Assembly (NCBI GenBank): GCA_020435865.1
Contig: JAGQYZ010000286.1
Coordinates: 1 to 7,165, forward strand
Length of the DNA: 7,165 nucleotides
Source: Aequorivita sp.
Lineage (GTDB): Bacteria; Bacteroidota; Bacteroidia; Flavobacteriales; Flavobacteriaceae
Direction: 5' to 3'
Shown: one piece after another, positions 6,516-7,165 of the stretch
Numbering within the stretch: the first letter of the stretch is position 1
Layout: the number at the start of each line of letters is the position of its first letter
Translations under genes and position numbers: made by a program
The notes under the pieces: model-generated
Seen by the model: the letters and a program-made list of their open reading frames with translations, nothing else
Told to the model about the DNA's origin: nothing
The model's database searches: none

Positions 6516-7165
6516 TTGCCAAAAATCGGAAACATACAACTGCCAGACTTTCCGTTACTACTCGCGCCAATGGAAGACGTTAGCGACCCTCCTTTTCGTG
6601 CACTTTGCAAGGAGCAGGGTGCTGATGTGGTTTTTACTGAATTTATCTCTTCCGAAGGGCTTATTCGCGATGCAGCTAAAAGCGTTATGAAGCTGGATAT
6701 TTACGAAAAGGAACGCCCTGTGGGTATCCAGATTTTTGGTGCAGTTTTGGAATCCATGCTTCGCAGTGTTGAAATTGTTGAAGCCAGTGGTCCAGATATT
6801 ATTGACATAAACTTTGGTTGCCCTGTTAAAAAAGTAGTTTCAAAAGGGGCTGGGGCTGGAATATTGAAAGACATTGATTTAATGGTAAGCCTTACCGAGG
6901 CAATGGTAAAGCACACCAAACTGCCAATTACCGTAAAGACCCGTTTGGGCTGGGATCACGATTCCATAAAAATTGTTGAGGTTGCCGAACGTCTGCAGGA
7001 TGTGGGCTGCCAAGCACTTTCCATACACGGAAGAACGCGTGCCCAGATGTATAAGGGCGATGCAGATTGGAAGCCTATTGCCGAGGTAAAAAACAATCCA
7101 AGAATGCATATTCCCATCTTTGGAAATGGCGATGTAGATACACCTGAAAAAGCAATGGAAATGCG
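6516..7165 (+). CDS. dusB: tRNA-dihydrouridine synthase, DusB-like; 3' end missing
   Basis: An FMN- and NADPH-dependent enzyme that reduces a uridine in the D-loop of tRNA to dihydrouridine in the cytoplasm. The first 216 residues of a family usually 310-340 long are present; the frame is still open at the right edge. The TTG at 6516 is the only ATG/GTG/TTG start codon in this frame near the expected N-terminus. It gives (M)PKIGNIQLPDFPLLLAPMEDVSD, where the family begins KIGNI.L...LAPM. The TIM-barrel motifs run in order: LAPMEDVSDPPFR (FMN site), TEFISSEGL, PVGIQIFG, then NFGCPVKKV with the proton-donor Cys102, and KGAGAGIL. After these come VKTRLGW, IHGRTRAQMYKGDADW (FMN/tRNA-contacting His and Arg) and IFGNGDV (FMN phosphate). 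The NFGCPVKKV form favours DusB over DusA or DusC, but the specificity class is inferred. Its own promoter lies just upstream. A frame 70 codons long at 6478-6690 overlaps it and is not a gene. Confidence 0.93.
   Translation, partial: MPKIGNIQLPDFPLLLAPMEDVSDPPFRALCKEQGADVVFTEFISSEGLIRDAAKSVMKLDIYEKERPVGIQIFGAVLESMLRSVEIVEASGPDIIDINFGCPVKKVVSKGAGAGILKDIDLMVSLTEAMVKHTKLPITVKTRLGWDHDSIKIVEVAERLQDVGCQALSIHGRTRAQMYKGDADWKPIAEVKNNPRMHIPIFGNGDVDTPEKAMEM

Noticed and set aside
6478..6690. 70-codon frame upstream of and within the dus gene
   Set aside because: It begins before the -7 element of the dus promoter and overlaps the strongly conserved dihydrouridine synthase frame.
1..7165. Mobile element, CRISPR array, prophage, toxin-antitoxin or defence system
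   Set aside because: No long direct or terminal inverted repeats, no spaced repeats, and no transposase, integrase, nuclease or toxin-like protein were seen on either strand. Base usage also looks uniform across the genes by eye.

Overview
The window looks like a piece of the chromosome of a member of the Bacteroidota, most likely a flavobacterium. The DNA is AT-rich. The putative promoters match the TAnnTTTG -7 element of that phylum, and Shine-Dalgarno sequences are mostly absent. One gene is an outer-membrane beta-barrel receptor of the CarboxypepD_reg / plug / OMP_b-brl_3 architecture typical of the group. The species cannot be named from the sequence alone.

Layout: (1) 1-1731, plus strand: the 3' part of a cation:proton antiporter (CPA1/NhaP-like membrane domain followed by a TrkA-N/RCK-like cytoplasmic domain). 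Its true start lies left of the window. (2) 1768-1995, plus strand: a 75-residue cysteine-rich lipoprotein, 36 bases behind the antiporter and possibly co-transcribed with it. (3) 2005-3801, minus strand: complete lepA (elongation factor 4), convergent with the lipoprotein. Only nine bases separate the two genes, and a small inverted repeat covers both stop codons. (4) 3802-4018: a divergent intergenic region with a probable promoter for lepA on the minus strand and one for the receptor on the plus strand. (5) 4019-6436, plus strand: the TonB-dependent-receptor-like outer-membrane protein. (6) 6437-6515: a short gap with a T-tract and a perfect TAnnTTTG element. (7) 6516-7165, plus strand: the 5' part of a tRNA-dihydrouridine synthase (DusB-like), starting at TTG and running off the right edge.

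The genes do not form an obvious pathway. Two act on the translation apparatus (LepA on the ribosome, Dus on tRNA), two encode envelope proteins of unknown substrate or role (receptor and lipoprotein), and one is an ion antiporter. I see no transposase, integrase, tRNA, rRNA, CRISPR array, toxin-antitoxin pair or phage gene. I read this as an ordinary core-genome region. The points most worth a second look are the small cysteine lipoprotein, the stop-codon hairpin, the antiporter's substituted motifs, the orphan receptor without a SusD partner, and the TTG start of dus.
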